Made by a program: the position numbers and the translations under genes. Under the pieces are notes generated by a model. It worked only from the letters and a program-made list of their open reading frames with translations, had not been told where the DNA came from and ran no database searches. Source: Oscillospiraceae bacterium (lineage in GTDB: Bacteria > Bacillota > Clostridia > UBA1381 > UBA9506). Taken from it: DNA of 62,218 nt. Positions 38,437-46,185 of this stretch are shown here, piece by piece. Numbering within the stretch: the stretch's first letter is position 1; each line of letters opens with the position of its first letter. The stretch spans positions 1 to 62,218 of the forward strand of contig SVJO01000006.1 of NCBI GenBank assembly GCA_015068935.1, in the 5' to 3' direction.

Positions 38437-39735
38437 TTATAAGTCATCAACATTTATCGGCTCATTCGGGTTTTTAGCATTTTCAAAACTCAATTCAGCC
38501 AAATTCTTTTTTAGTTTATCAAATTTGTATTCATTTTTGTTTATATAATACGCCCTTGTCGTTTCAATCTTTTTATGACCAGCCATTTCCATAAGTTCTA
38601 AAATCGGGGTGTTCAGGCTCGCCATGATCGTGAGACAGGTTTTTCGCAACGAATGATACAAAAAATCAATTCCTAATTCGTCTTTAATTACTCTCTGCCA
38701 ATACTTCACGGAATTTGTTGTCAGCAGTTCGCCATTTTCTTTTCTCAACAAAAAATTACCGCCCTGTATTTTCTTGTGTTGTCTATTCGTCTTGTCAATG
38801 ACAGTTTCGTAATTCCTATAACCCTCATTAACCGTTTGTCTTTCCAACAATTTGAAGATGTGCTCACGCAGAATATCGGAAAATTCCTGCGATATGTGTA
38901 TTTTTCTAATTGCTTGTAGTGTTTTAACATCACAAAGACACCATATTCCGTCTTGATACAACAACTGTTTATTTATCGTAATCGTGTTGTCTATGACATC
39001 AACATCTTCAATCATCAAGCCAAAAGTTTCCGACAATCTCAAACCACAGTAATAACCGAGAAGAAAAGGAATATAAAAATGTCCTCGTTTAAGAACTTCC
39101 GCCATTTGCTTGATTTCATATTTTGAATATACCTTTATATCGTCGTATTCATCTTTATCTTCTGGGGTTATCTTTGGCATAGTTAATCTGGTCGGCTTAT
39201 CTACAAACATTTTATGATAATTGTCCGCCCCGATTGCGTTTTCCTTATATGCAAAGCCATACAACAAATAAAAAAACTTCAAGAAGCCTTCAACATATTT
39301 ATAACTATATGGTCTATTCGCATATTCGTCTCCGTAGTGATATAGTTCTGCAAGATAACTTTCAAAATCATTCAATGTCAATTCATCAATATATTTATCT
39401 CCGAATTTCTTTGATATATGATTTTCCCACATAGATTTTTGCTTCCTGACCGTTGCGTGTGCTTTCGCCGTTGCACCTTTTTGTAAATATAATTCGTATA
39501 TATCTTTAAGTTTATAGCGTTTTGTGATTTCTTTTCTTTTGGGTGCATTTCCGCTTTTTAGTTCGGCAATTTTTAAATCTCGTGCATCTCGTGCAGAAGC
39601 CATAGTTTTGAATGGGTTTCCGTTTTCATCTTGTCTATATGTTGTATCTACCTTTAAGTCTTTTCGGTTAATGACTACTCGGTAGCCGTAGTTTCCGTTG
39701 GGTAGTTGGAAAATTCCTTTTTCTGTTCCTTTCAT
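38437..39735 (-). CDS. int: Tyrosine-type integrase
   Basis: The 432-residue protein has an N-terminal AP2-like arm-binding region (GIFQLPNGNYGYRV), a core-binding SAM-like domain near residues 75-190, and a catalytic domain with the first Arg in YYCGLRLSETFGL, the HxxR box in YHSLRKTCL, the second His in MAGHKKIETTRAYY, and the nucleophile Tyr in the same last segment. All catalytic residues appear present. It would excise and insert the element at the rubrerythrin core. It is transcribed towards the left border, as is common for site-specific elements. No excisionase was recognised. Confidence 0.95.
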   Translation of the reverse strand: MKGTEKGIFQLPNGNYGYRVVINRKDLKVDTTYRQDENGNPFKTMASARDARDLKIAELKSGNAPKRKEITKRYKLKDIYELYLQKGATAKAHATVRKQKSMWENHISKKFGDKYIDELTLNDFESYLAELYHYGDEYANRPYSYKYVEGFLKFFYLLYGFAYKENAIGADNYHKMFVDKPTRLTMPKITPEDKDEYDDIKVYSKYEIKQMAEVLKRGHFYIPFLLGYYCGLRLSETFGLMIEDVDVIDNTITINKQLLYQDGIWCLCDVKTLQAIRKIHISQEFSDILREHIFKLLERQTVNEGYRNYETVIDKTNRQHKKIQGGNFLLRKENGELLTTNSVKYWQRVIKDELGIDFLYHSLRKTCLTIMASLNTPILELMEMAGHKKIETTRAYYINKNEYKFDKLKKNLAELSFENAKNPNEPINVDDL

Positions 39736-39831
39736 TCCCTTTACTCCTTTCTACTTCCTATTATACCATACACAGTAAAAAAGTTCAATACAGTTCACGA
39801 ACAAAACACAATTTTTTCCGATTGATAGGAA

Positions 39832-39870
39832 TAAAAAAAATCGGAATTTTTTGTCGGGGTTTATTCCGAT
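39832..39870 (-). terminator. Terminator after the ArdC-like gene
   Basis: On the minus strand ATCGGAAT and ATTCCGAT form an 8-bp stem around a 15-base loop and are followed by a run of T. The same stretch contains TTCCG half-sites. Confidence 0.7.
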
Positions 39871-39892
39871 AAAAACGGAAGAAAAAAATTTC

Positions 39893-39908
39893 TTCCGTTC
39901 AATCGGAA
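39893..39908. promoter_or_regulatory. TTCCG-N6-CGGAA palindrome, site 1
   Basis: TTCCGTTCAATCGGAA lies 6 bases beyond the ArdC stop codon and upstream of the integrase gene. Two more degenerate sites flank it at 39816-39831 and 39864-39880. Confidence 0.6.
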
Positions 39909-39914
39909 TAACTG

Positions 39915-40766
39915 TTATTGTTTAACAATATTCATTATGTAATCAACCGCCCTTTGTGCGTGTGCTCCTGCGGAAACAAGTTCCCTTGTGTTGTCTTTGA
40001 GGTGCGACAGCCAACCACGAATATAATTCACATCATTATTAACCGTGTCGGCGGTGTCATAACCAAGCAGGAAACATAAAAGTGAACTTCCCATTTGTGC
40101 AACAAGTTCTTCCTTTGAATATGTTTCATCTTCCCGAAAATCGTCTTTTATTCTGTTCAAGCGTTTCTTTCCGCCAGAACTATGAACTATCTCGTGTGTC
40201 GCTACGGCGACAAAACTATTATAGTCTGGGAACATAGACGGCTTCGGTATCACGATTTCATCATACAACGGCGAATAATACGCCTTGTCCGATTTCTTAA
40301 TCGTGATTTTCACATCTGCATTTTCCGCATAAGCGGACAAAAATTCGTCAATGTCCGTGTGTTCTTCGTGTTCGTATTCAATCAGTTTGTCTTTCGGCGG
40401 AAGATTTTCAAAATCTCCGCTTTCAAACAGGCGGTAATATTTAAGATACGGAACTTTTTTCGTTTCGCCTGTTTCTTCATCTTCAATCTCCTGATGATTG
40501 AAATAAACGCAAAGATGACTTTTGCTACCTTTCTTCAAATTGACATCTGGGTTTTTCTTCTTGATGTCAAGATACTGGTTCCAAGTCAAATAATAACCGC
40601 TTTCCAAAAGCCAGAGATTTATTCCCGAATATGTCTTTTCGGTAATATAGGACTTTGGAAGTCCTAATCTCTGCCAAGGACACAGCCAATTTGCCGTGTC
40701 GCCGTTTTCAATCATTTTTTCAACTCTTTCAATAATTCTTTCTGTGATAATTTCGTAAATGTTCAT
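39915..40766 (-). CDS. ArdC-like protein: ssDNA-binding domain plus zincin
   Basis: The 283-residue protein has an N-terminal DUF1738/ArdC ssDNA-binding part (about residues 1-130, including WLCPWQR and SGINLWLL) and a C-terminal zinc metallopeptidase-like domain with HEIVHSSG (HEXXH) and a following Glu in SKEELVAQMG. ArdC proteins protect incoming single-stranded DNA in conjugation or act against restriction. The ATG at 40766 is preferred over a longer form that would overlap the DUF3846 gene; AAGGAAAAAGG lies upstream. Confidence 0.85.
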   Translation of the reverse strand: MNIYEIITERIIERVEKMIENGDTANWLCPWQRLGLPKSYITEKTYSGINLWLLESGYYLTWNQYLDIKKKNPDVNLKKGSKSHLCVYFNHQEIEDEETGETKKVPYLKYYRLFESGDFENLPPKDKLIEYEHEEHTDIDEFLSAYAENADVKITIKKSDKAYYSPLYDEIVIPKPSMFPDYNSFVAVATHEIVHSSGGKKRLNRIKDDFREDETYSKEELVAQMGSSLLCFLLGYDTADTVNNDVNYIRGWLSHLKDNTRELVSAGAHAQRAVDYIMNIVKQ

Positions 40767-40782
40767 TGCCTTTTTCCTTTCG

Positions 40783-41130
40783 TCATAATCTAAATTCATA
40801 AGACCATTTTTTAATATCTGCTTCTGGTAATGAAACAAATTCGCCGTCGGCGTTGCTTGCAACCAAGAAAGCGTTTCCGACAATAAAATCGCTGATACCA
40901 ACAGAAAATAACCACCTGTTGAATGGTAGGGACATAAGTTTGCCCTCGTCATTTACTATCAAATCAATAGAAATGTCTTTGTCCGTCTTGCTTTCGCCCA
41001 GACAGACAACCTGAATAAGTCCGCCGACTTGCTTCTGCAAGTCAGAAAGTTCGTCTTTGATAACTTTCACATAAGGTTTTTTGTTCGGCTCTATAACTAA
41101 AACCGTTAATAATTTCTTCTCCATATTCAA
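40783..41130 (-). CDS. DUF3846 domain protein
   Basis: The 115-residue protein matches DUF3846 in layout: LTVLVIEPNKKPYVKVI, then LQKQVGGLIQVV, and a later loop ending GNAFLVASNADGEF. The domain is common on mobile elements beside ArdC-like proteins; its function is unknown. It precedes the ArdC-like gene by 16 bases, in one operon. Confidence 0.8.
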   Translation of the reverse strand: MNMEKKLLTVLVIEPNKKPYVKVIKDELSDLQKQVGGLIQVVCLGESKTDKDISIDLIVNDEGKLMSLPFNRWLFSVGISDFIVGNAFLVASNADGEFVSLPEADIKKWSYEFRL

Positions 41131-41206
41131 TTTCCTTTCGTTTTATAATATTCAACCTACGGTGTTTTCGTGGTTATTATATTATACTGTCGCATTTTGT
41201 CAGTTA

Positions 41207-41222
41207 TTCCGTCTAATCGGAA
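41207..41222. promoter_or_regulatory. TTCCG-N6-CGGAA palindrome, site 2, at the DUF3846-ardC promoter
   Basis: TTCCGTCTAATCGGAA lies 3 bases upstream (minus strand) of a CTGACA -35 element, with TATAAT 16 bases further on. The 380-base gap between the divergent DUF3846 and 41512 genes also holds A/T-rich palindromes near 41370 and 41453. Confidence 0.65.
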
Positions 41223-41511
41223 ACAAAATCAAGCATAACAAAAATTTCAAAAACTCCGCCAACCTGATTTTTTCCGACTTTTTTCATCTTTTAGTTATGA
41301 AACGCTGATAGCAAAAGTATAATATAATAAAGAAAAATCAAACTTCGTGTCAAACCTTGCCGTTTCAGCCAGAAAAAATTTTTTCTGCCACACAAGCAAA
41401 ATTGGCTTCGCCACCACATCACAAGATGATGTTATTTTCATTGTTTGAAATTCCCGATTAAAAATCGGCGGCTGCGGTTTGCCACTTCGTTGCAAAAAGG
41501 AGGTGATTTTC

Positions 41512-42102
41512 TTGGGAAGAAAATCACATTATATTTCCGCCGAACACTTGAAGTTGTCCGATAAACAGTTTTTGAACGCGTTGCGATGTAGTGGTTATGC
41601 CACACACTCTCAATGTATGAAGTGGCTTACAAATTCAAGAATTAAATCATATGTTAATGAAAAGGTAATTGATAAATGTTCGGTAGTTATTGACGGTAAA
41701 ACTGAAACTGTTTATCGTTTCTCGGACGGCGGAAAAGAATGGGTGCGAGAAAATGTTTCCGACCTTTCGGACAGAAACTTTTATATTTCAACAGGCGTTG
41801 AACACGATATAAAACTTATGGAGAAAATACAGGAATACACGGACAGGCTTCCCTATGAGGAACAATTAAAATTCCGAACGGAAGTTGAAAACAGAGAACT
41901 ATTTAAGGAACTATGCGAGAAAATGGAACAAGGTCAATACTATTTAGACCAATTACAGCAACACAATATAAGTATGCCCGATTTTTCCTATCAAACGGAA
42001 TTTGTAGAAATAATCACGGTCAATTATAATGGCGAAACTATTTCCGAAAAGGCGGAAAGTATGTCGGTGCTCGGCGGAAACATAGAATTTATCAAATGTT
42101 AA
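41512..42102 (+). CDS. Winged-helix-like protein of the mobile element
   Basis: The 196-residue protein starts at TTG 41512, set by an ideal AAAAAGGAGG site 8 bases upstream. Residues about 10-80 look like a winged helix (KLSDKQFLNALRCSGYATHSQ, then a wing ending VYRFSDGGKEWVREN), and GVEHDIKLMEKI follows. That layout recalls replication-relaxation proteins that act with plasmid relaxases, but the match is only architectural. It starts a plus-strand run that leads to the HUH endonuclease gene. Confidence 0.6.
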   Translation: MGRKSHYISAEHLKLSDKQFLNALRCSGYATHSQCMKWLTNSRIKSYVNEKVIDKCSVVIDGKTETVYRFSDGGKEWVRENVSDLSDRNFYISTGVEHDIKLMEKIQEYTDRLPYEEQLKFRTEVENRELFKELCEKMEQGQYYLDQLQQHNISMPDFSYQTEFVEIITVNYNGETISEKAESMSVLGGNIEFIKC

Positions 42103-42125
42103 GAAATACACAGGGGGGAAATCAA

Positions 42126-43019
42126 ATGAACGAAATAATTACAAAAATAATAATTGAAACACTTGAAAAGCACGATACGGCGTTAAGTCTTTTGATTTAC
42201 GGCTTCGGCGGTGTCATCTTCAAAAATCAGTTTAAGGAAATTGCAGGAGAGAAAAACGACAATCTGGTTAATTTCCTTGTTGAACACAAATTCATTAAAA
42301 CCGTAAAACTAAATAAAAATACCTTGCTTGTAGCAAGGCACAAATTATATTTGCATTATGGGTTGAAGAATAAATCTTCCGTCTGTTCGGGCAAAAGAAT
42401 TTTGCATAGCAGTTTATACGCTGAAATTCTTATTAGATGTCATTCTGCAGATGAAAGATATATCAAAAAATCGCTTCACGCAGGAACGGTCTGCTATTAT
42501 GCACCAGAGGACGCATTAAATCTTTTAACCAGAGTAGAAGCTCACGCCCAGAAGCACGGACACGACACGCAATATTTATCATCAAGCATTGACGAAATGC
42601 GAAACAAGGTTGAATTTTGCAAAAGCAGGACAAAAGGCAACAAAGACACCTTGAACAAGTCGGCGGTTTCAAAAGAAACAAAGGATATTCTTGTTTTGAA
42701 AGATAATGGCGTTTATGTTCTGGGGGTAAATTATGACGGCGATTATATATTTGATGTGGGTATTTTCGCACATACGCTCCGACTTGATAAAGTCATCAGG
42801 CAAATTCAACTTGCCGACAGCGTAATCAAAAGCACCTTTTACGGCCTGCCTGTCAAAATCAATATCACGGTTTATAGTCATTTTCCAGAAAACAAGGGAT
42901 ATTCCAACAGGACGGAAAAAATATTAAAAGAGAAAAATTATTCAAACACCGTAAAATTCATATTTTTTGATAGCAAGCGTAAATTATTTTCAGGTATTGA
43001 CATAAATAAATGGTTATAA
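42126..43019 (+). CDS. Second winged-helix-like protein of the mobile element
   Basis: The 297-residue protein starts at ATG 42126 after a GGGGGGAA site. Its N-terminal 90 residues look like another winged helix (FKNQFKEIAGEKNDNLVNFL and VEHKFIKTVKLNKNTLLVARH), followed by a Lys/Arg-rich helical part and a C-terminal alpha/beta domain of about 110 residues. I know no function. It may act with the preceding protein on DNA at the element's transfer or replication origin; this is inferred from the neighbours. Confidence 0.6.
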   Translation: MNEIITKIIIETLEKHDTALSLLIYGFGGVIFKNQFKEIAGEKNDNLVNFLVEHKFIKTVKLNKNTLLVARHKLYLHYGLKNKSSVCSGKRILHSSLYAEILIRCHSADERYIKKSLHAGTVCYYAPEDALNLLTRVEAHAQKHGHDTQYLSSSIDEMRNKVEFCKSRTKGNKDTLNKSAVSKETKDILVLKDNGVYVLGVNYDGDYIFDVGIFAHTLRLDKVIRQIQLADSVIKSTFYGLPVKINITVYSHFPENKGYSNRTEKILKEKNYSNTVKFIFFDSKRKLFSGIDINKWL

Positions 43020-43084
43020 AGTTATATTTTGTCGGACAAACGCATAATATGTATTATAAAGAAAAACACAGGGAGATTGATATT

Positions 43085-43213
43085 ATGAGTTTTTGTTTGT
43101 CCGCCGAAGAATTGGCGTTTTTAGATGAAGTCTATTCGGAAAATAGAGATAAGGAGTTTTCCGAATGGGTGGAACATATGGAAGCAGAGTTCGCTTCCTC
43201 AGCCGTTGCATAA
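43085..43213 (+). CDS. Small acidic protein
   Basis: A 42-residue frame begins at ATG 43085 with AGGGAG upstream and is rich in Glu and Ser. It ends 31 bases before a terminator. A longer in-frame start overlaps the previous gene. The function is unknown. Confidence 0.45.
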   Translation: MSFCLSAEELAFLDEVYSENRDKEFSEWVEHMEAEFASSAVA

Positions 43214-43243
43214 CGGCGACCATTTTTTTCTTTCCTTTTTTAC

Positions 43244-43278
43244 ATAGGGACAGCACATTGTGGCTGTCCTATTTTTTG
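43244..43278 (+). terminator. Terminator after the winged-helix operon
   Basis: GGACAGC pairs with GCTGTCC, extended by ATAG and CTAT, and is followed by six T. Confidence 0.85.
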
Positions 43279-43286
43279 TAAATTAC

Positions 43287-43561
43287 TTGATTTTTTCGCT
43301 TTTATATGTTAAACTATTACTTGAAAGGTTATGGAGGTATAGATTATAGTTCATTTTTCTAATCTATTTTAACTTTTCTTGCTTTCGTGAGAAGTCCCGT
43401 TCGGCTTTGGGGCTTCTCACTTTTTTTGTCCGAAAAAATAAAAATAGTAATTTTTACAAATTCCCTTGATAAAAGACTTTCAAGGGGTAGAACATAACAA
43501 AATTATATTTCTGTTTCCCCCTGCTTATTTTGATATTAAAAATCAGAATACACGCAGGGGG
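43287..43561 (+). promoter_or_regulatory. Structured leader of the HUH endonuclease gene
   Basis: A promoter (TTGATT 43287-43292, TAAACT 43310-43315) is followed by a perfect intrinsic terminator at 43387-43428 (GTGAGAAG with CTTCTCAC and a run of seven T). A hairpin pairs CCCTTGA (43463-43469) with TCAAGGG (43480-43486). A final hairpin pairs CCCCCTGC (43517-43524) with GCAGGGGG (43554-43561), which contains the Shine-Dalgarno sequence of the next gene. Two layers of control, transcriptional and translational, are implied. Nothing else coding is visible in the gap. Confidence 0.6.
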
Positions 43562-43568
43562 TATTATT

Positions 43569-44042
43569 ATGAGATATAGAATGTTCAACACAATTACGGC
43601 TTCCGTGTCCTGCGGAGTTTATGCAACAAAGGACGAAGCGATTAAGGAAGCCAACGCAATTAAAGGTTTTCTAAAAAGGTTATGCGACAAGAAAGGTTAT
43701 AACATAACGGCGAAAATCGGCGTAAGCATTAACAACGCAAAGTGCGGAGAGATTACCGCCGAACAAACAGGAAAGCGTGGTCGCCCACGAAAAGTATTTG
43801 CACCGAACGGAAACGCAAACCGAATGTCTGTCGCTTCCGATCCGCACATTCACATCTGGGTTGAGGGCGAGGGTGCAAGTTCGGTCATAAAATCATTGTC
43901 CGAACACCTTAACCGAAAATATAAAAAACAGGTAGTGTGGCACAAAAACTGCGACAGTTATGTTGAAAACGCCAAACACTACCTTGATAAACAATGTATC
44001 GCAACACGACAATTAAACACCTGCATGGACAGGGCGTGCTGA
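43569..44042 (+). CDS. Stand-alone HUH endonuclease candidate
   Basis: The 157-residue protein has the three rolling-circle Rep/relaxase motifs in order: motif 1 FNTIT (residues 6-10), motif 2 HIHIWV (93-98, HUHUUU form) and motif 3 AKHYLDK (135-141), with Tyr138 as the predicted nucleophile. Their spacing fits a minimal HUH domain with no helicase. KRGRPRK at residues 69-75 resembles an AT-hook. The start at 43569 follows GGGGG. IS200/IS605 TnpA is unlikely because its flanking motifs differ. Nicking of DNA for replication or transfer is inferred from motifs only. An overlapping 18-codon frame follows at 44042. Confidence 0.65.
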   Translation: MRYRMFNTITASVSCGVYATKDEAIKEANAIKGFLKRLCDKKGYNITAKIGVSINNAKCGEITAEQTGKRGRPRKVFAPNGNANRMSVASDPHIHIWVEGEGASSVIKSLSEHLNRKYKKQVVWHKNCDSYVENAKHYLDKQCIATRQLNTCMDRAC

Positions 44043-44134
44043 TGATTTATTTTTACGCACCGACAGGCGACAAAACCAGAAGCGAACACGGTTTTTGATG
44101 AATTTCAATTCCGTTATAATGGGCGGGCGAATTT

Positions 44135-44623
44135 TCAACTCGCTTTCCAAGATTTTCTTTGTTCAATCGTTGCTGTTATTGCACCTATTATTTGAAGTGC
44201 TAACATTGGTAATAAATTGTTTTTTATGTATTCTCCGCATTCTTCAACTGACGGAGTTTTGGTTTTACTTGTCATATCTAACATTCCGCCGATACTCCAC
44301 ATAAGCACAAAAGGTTCAATGTATTTGTCGTAATACTTTTTGTATTTCGTCAAATCAAGATTTAATGTTTTGTTTTCTTTTAGTTTGGAATAAACACTAT
44401 CAAGAGTATCTAATATATTACAACATTCTTGAACTGTTTCAATTTTGTTTGTATCTTTTATGTATTTTTCTATTGAACCAATAACATCTATCAATAGTAT
44501 TTTTTCTTCAAATGTAAAACATTTCATTCTACAAACCATATGTTGAACCACTTCAATTAAAATAAGTGTTTCTTCAATATCGCATTTCATTTCTTCGGGA
44601 AGTGTTTCATAATTTATATTCAT
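44135..44623 (-). CDS. Unknown protein, paralogue of the operon's first gene
   Basis: The 162-residue protein is helical, with hydrophobic stretches at YIEPFVLMWSIGGM and LLPMLALQIIGAIT. It aligns with the 46186-46629 product along its whole length: FEEKILLIDVIGSIEKYI against TEENIYIISVIDKIRKII, ECCNILDTLDSV against ECSMLVKRIDSI, and LLPMLAL against SIPLLAL. It is the last gene of the five-gene minus operon and has an ordinary AAGGAG site. I do not recognise the family. Confidence 0.7.
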   Translation of the reverse strand: MNINYETLPEEMKCDIEETLILIEVVQHMVCRMKCFTFEEKILLIDVIGSIEKYIKDTNKIETVQECCNILDTLDSVYSKLKENKTLNLDLTKYKKYYDKYIEPFVLMWSIGGMLDMTSKTKTPSVEECGEYIKNNLLPMLALQIIGAITATIEQRKSWKAS

Positions 44624-44647
44624 AGTTAAAATCTCCTTAAATAATTA

Positions 44648-45094
44648 TTATTTTAATTTTTTAATTACATTTTCGCTAATCGGTTTATCGTGTGTAAGTT
44701 CAATTATGGAAACTCGTTTATTTTCTTGAACTTGATTTTTCTTCTCTTGGTCTATACCGTCAAGAAATTCGTATCTATTGACAAGATATTCATAGAACAC
44801 ACAATACCAATCTGTGTAGTCAGCACCGAAGTTATCAATCATATGTTGCTTTATGCAATCGCCACTCTGGAAAGGGTGTCGCTCTCCGCCCCACCAAACG
44901 AAATATGTTCCTTTTGGAATATAGTAATAACGATTTTCATACCAAATATCAACCTTTTCTCTTTTCTTTAATTGACCGATTGCAAAAATCGTAACATCAT
45001 CTATAAATTCAGGCAATGCAGAGTTTAACACTTTGCAAAGTCTTTCAAGTTGCTGTTTATCATCACAAAACATAATACTTTCTTGGTATCCCAT
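44648..45094 (-). CDS. Unknown protein of the five-gene operon
   Basis: The 148-residue protein has a Trp/Tyr-rich central stretch (YYYIPKGTYFVWWGGERHPF) and an acidic C-terminal half. It starts 1 base before the stop of the preceding gene region and has an AAGGAGG site. I see no known motif. Confidence 0.65.
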   Translation of the reverse strand: MGYQESIMFCDDKQQLERLCKVLNSALPEFIDDVTIFAIGQLKKREKVDIWYENRYYYIPKGTYFVWWGGERHPFQSGDCIKQHMIDNFGADYTDWYCVFYEYLVNRYEFLDGIDQEKKNQVQENKRVSIIELTHDKPISENVIKKLK

Positions 45095-45095
45095 A

Positions 45096-45446
45096 TTAAA
45101 AGTCCTCCTTATTCATTGGTTTAAGTATGTATGTAGTTTCGCCGTTGTCGTTTTCAAAGCTCATATCTATTTCATATTCAACATCATCAATAACGATTGA
45201 CGACACTTCTTCAAGATAATTGATAATATCGCCCTCGCTTTCAAACATATCTTCGTATTTGTCAAATATTTCCGAAACGGTCAAATCAATGGCGGTATGA
45301 TATTCGCTATATATTTCGTTTTGATAACAATGACAACCGTCAAAGTATTCGTTATAAAGGGCGTTGGTTGCTTCTTGGGACAATTTCCAATCGCTGTTGG
45401 TTGTCATCAACCAATAAAACATTTCTTCATCTATATATAAATACAT
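45096..45446 (-). CDS. Strongly acidic unknown protein
   Basis: The 116-residue protein has about 29 Asp/Glu against 4 Lys and no Arg by my count, with several Tyr and Trp. Such charge can indicate a DNA mimic, as in antirestriction proteins, but I find no specific match. It is preceded by the third structured leader (45458-45518). Confidence 0.65.
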   Translation of the reverse strand: MYLYIDEEMFYWLMTTNSDWKLSQEATNALYNEYFDGCHCYQNEIYSEYHTAIDLTVSEIFDKYEDMFESEGDIINYLEEVSSIVIDDVEYEIDMSFENDNGETTYILKPMNKEDF

Positions 45447-45457
45447 AATAATTATGT

Positions 45458-45518
45458 GATACAGAACACATCAAAAAACTGTATCTCTCCTTTTTCAGTT
45501 ATTTTTTGTGATGTTGTT
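45458..45518 (-). promoter_or_regulatory. Bistable translational leader 3
   Basis: In minus-strand order: helix arm A, AACAACATCA (45518-45509); Shine-Dalgarno AAAAAGGAGA (45495-45486); arm B, GATACAG (45485-45479); arm A', TGATGTGTT (45473-45465); arm B', CTGTATC (45464-45458); then the start codon at 45446. A with A' (one bulged A) and B with B' overlap, so only one can form. The sequence of the arms differs from leaders 1 and 2, but the pairing is kept. A weak palindrome, GTCCT-N6-CGGAC, lies upstream at 45533-45548. Confidence 0.7.
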
Positions 45519-45551
45519 TTTGTTGGTTTTCAGTCCTTTTAATCGGACGGT

Positions 45552-46088
45552 TTAACACGCTTCTCGTTCCTGATAGAAGCCTATACTAAATGTTTCAAAT
45601 GTGTAGTCGTTAAGAAGTTTGATAAATTTCTTCATCTGTTCATTATTTAGTGGCTTTGCTTCAACAGTAATACTGACGGCAAAATTCTTTTGATTGGTTT
45701 TAGAACAATAACATTGAATATGTGCAGGAACATAAAAATCGGGAGTTCCGACATAATAATCAACGGTTGATGTAGATGTATGATTTATTGCATTAGTAAT
45801 AAAGTATTTGTATTTCAATTTACCGTCTAACGCAAACACATTTGAACCTACGGCGAAAGTGAAAAAGTTGTTAATCGCTTTTGCTTCTTTTTCGGAGTAA
45901 TTCTCTTTTTCGCCGATTGCTTTAACAAGGTTGTATTTCTGCTTTATTCTGGGGAATAGTTGTTCGCAGTAGTCAAAACCAAAACTGCAAGGGTTATATA
46001 CCTTTTCAAAGTTGAGTATTGCTCTTGACATATTCTCTGTATAAGATACAGAACTGTTAAATGATTTACTAACAATAAAATCTTTCAT
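45552..46088 (-). CDS. Unknown protein of the five-gene operon
   Basis: The 178-residue protein begins at ATG 46088, directly after leader 2; a longer frame would run through that leader. It contains mixed alpha/beta sequence with a Tyr/Phe-rich middle (DYYVGTPDFYVPAHIQCYCS). I recognise no family. Confidence 0.65.
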   Translation of the reverse strand: MKDFIVSKSFNSSVSYTENMSRAILNFEKVYNPCSFGFDYCEQLFPRIKQKYNLVKAIGEKENYSEKEAKAINNFFTFAVGSNVFALDGKLKYKYFITNAINHTSTSTVDYYVGTPDFYVPAHIQCYCSKTNQKNFAVSITVEAKPLNNEQMKKFIKLLNDYTFETFSIGFYQEREAC

Positions 46089-46098
46089 ATTATATATG

Positions 46099-46165
46099 TA
46101 ATACAGGAAACGCCGAAAGCCTGTATGTTCTCCTTTTTCATTTATTTTTGTGTCGGCGTTTGCTT
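46099..46165 (-). promoter_or_regulatory. Bistable translational leader 2
   Basis: This 67-base sequence is identical to leader 1. It lies between the stop of the first gene and the start codon at 46088, so it is intercistronic. It can form A-A' or B-B' as described for leader 1. Confidence 0.75.
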
Positions 46166-46185
46166 GATTTGAAAAATTATTAAAA

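Noticed and set aside
41295-41495. 66-codon minus-strand frame between the divergent promoters
   Set aside because: It covers palindromes and the ribosome site of the 41512 gene and has no start signal.
43569-44042. HUH protein as an IS200/IS605 transposase
   Set aside because: The motif context (FNTIT and AKHYLDK) fits Rep/relaxase proteins better, and no TnpB or characteristic end hairpins were seen.
44042-44098. 18-codon frame overlapping the HUH stop codon
   Set aside because: It is too short to judge; it could be the stub of a lost gene, but no homology is evident.
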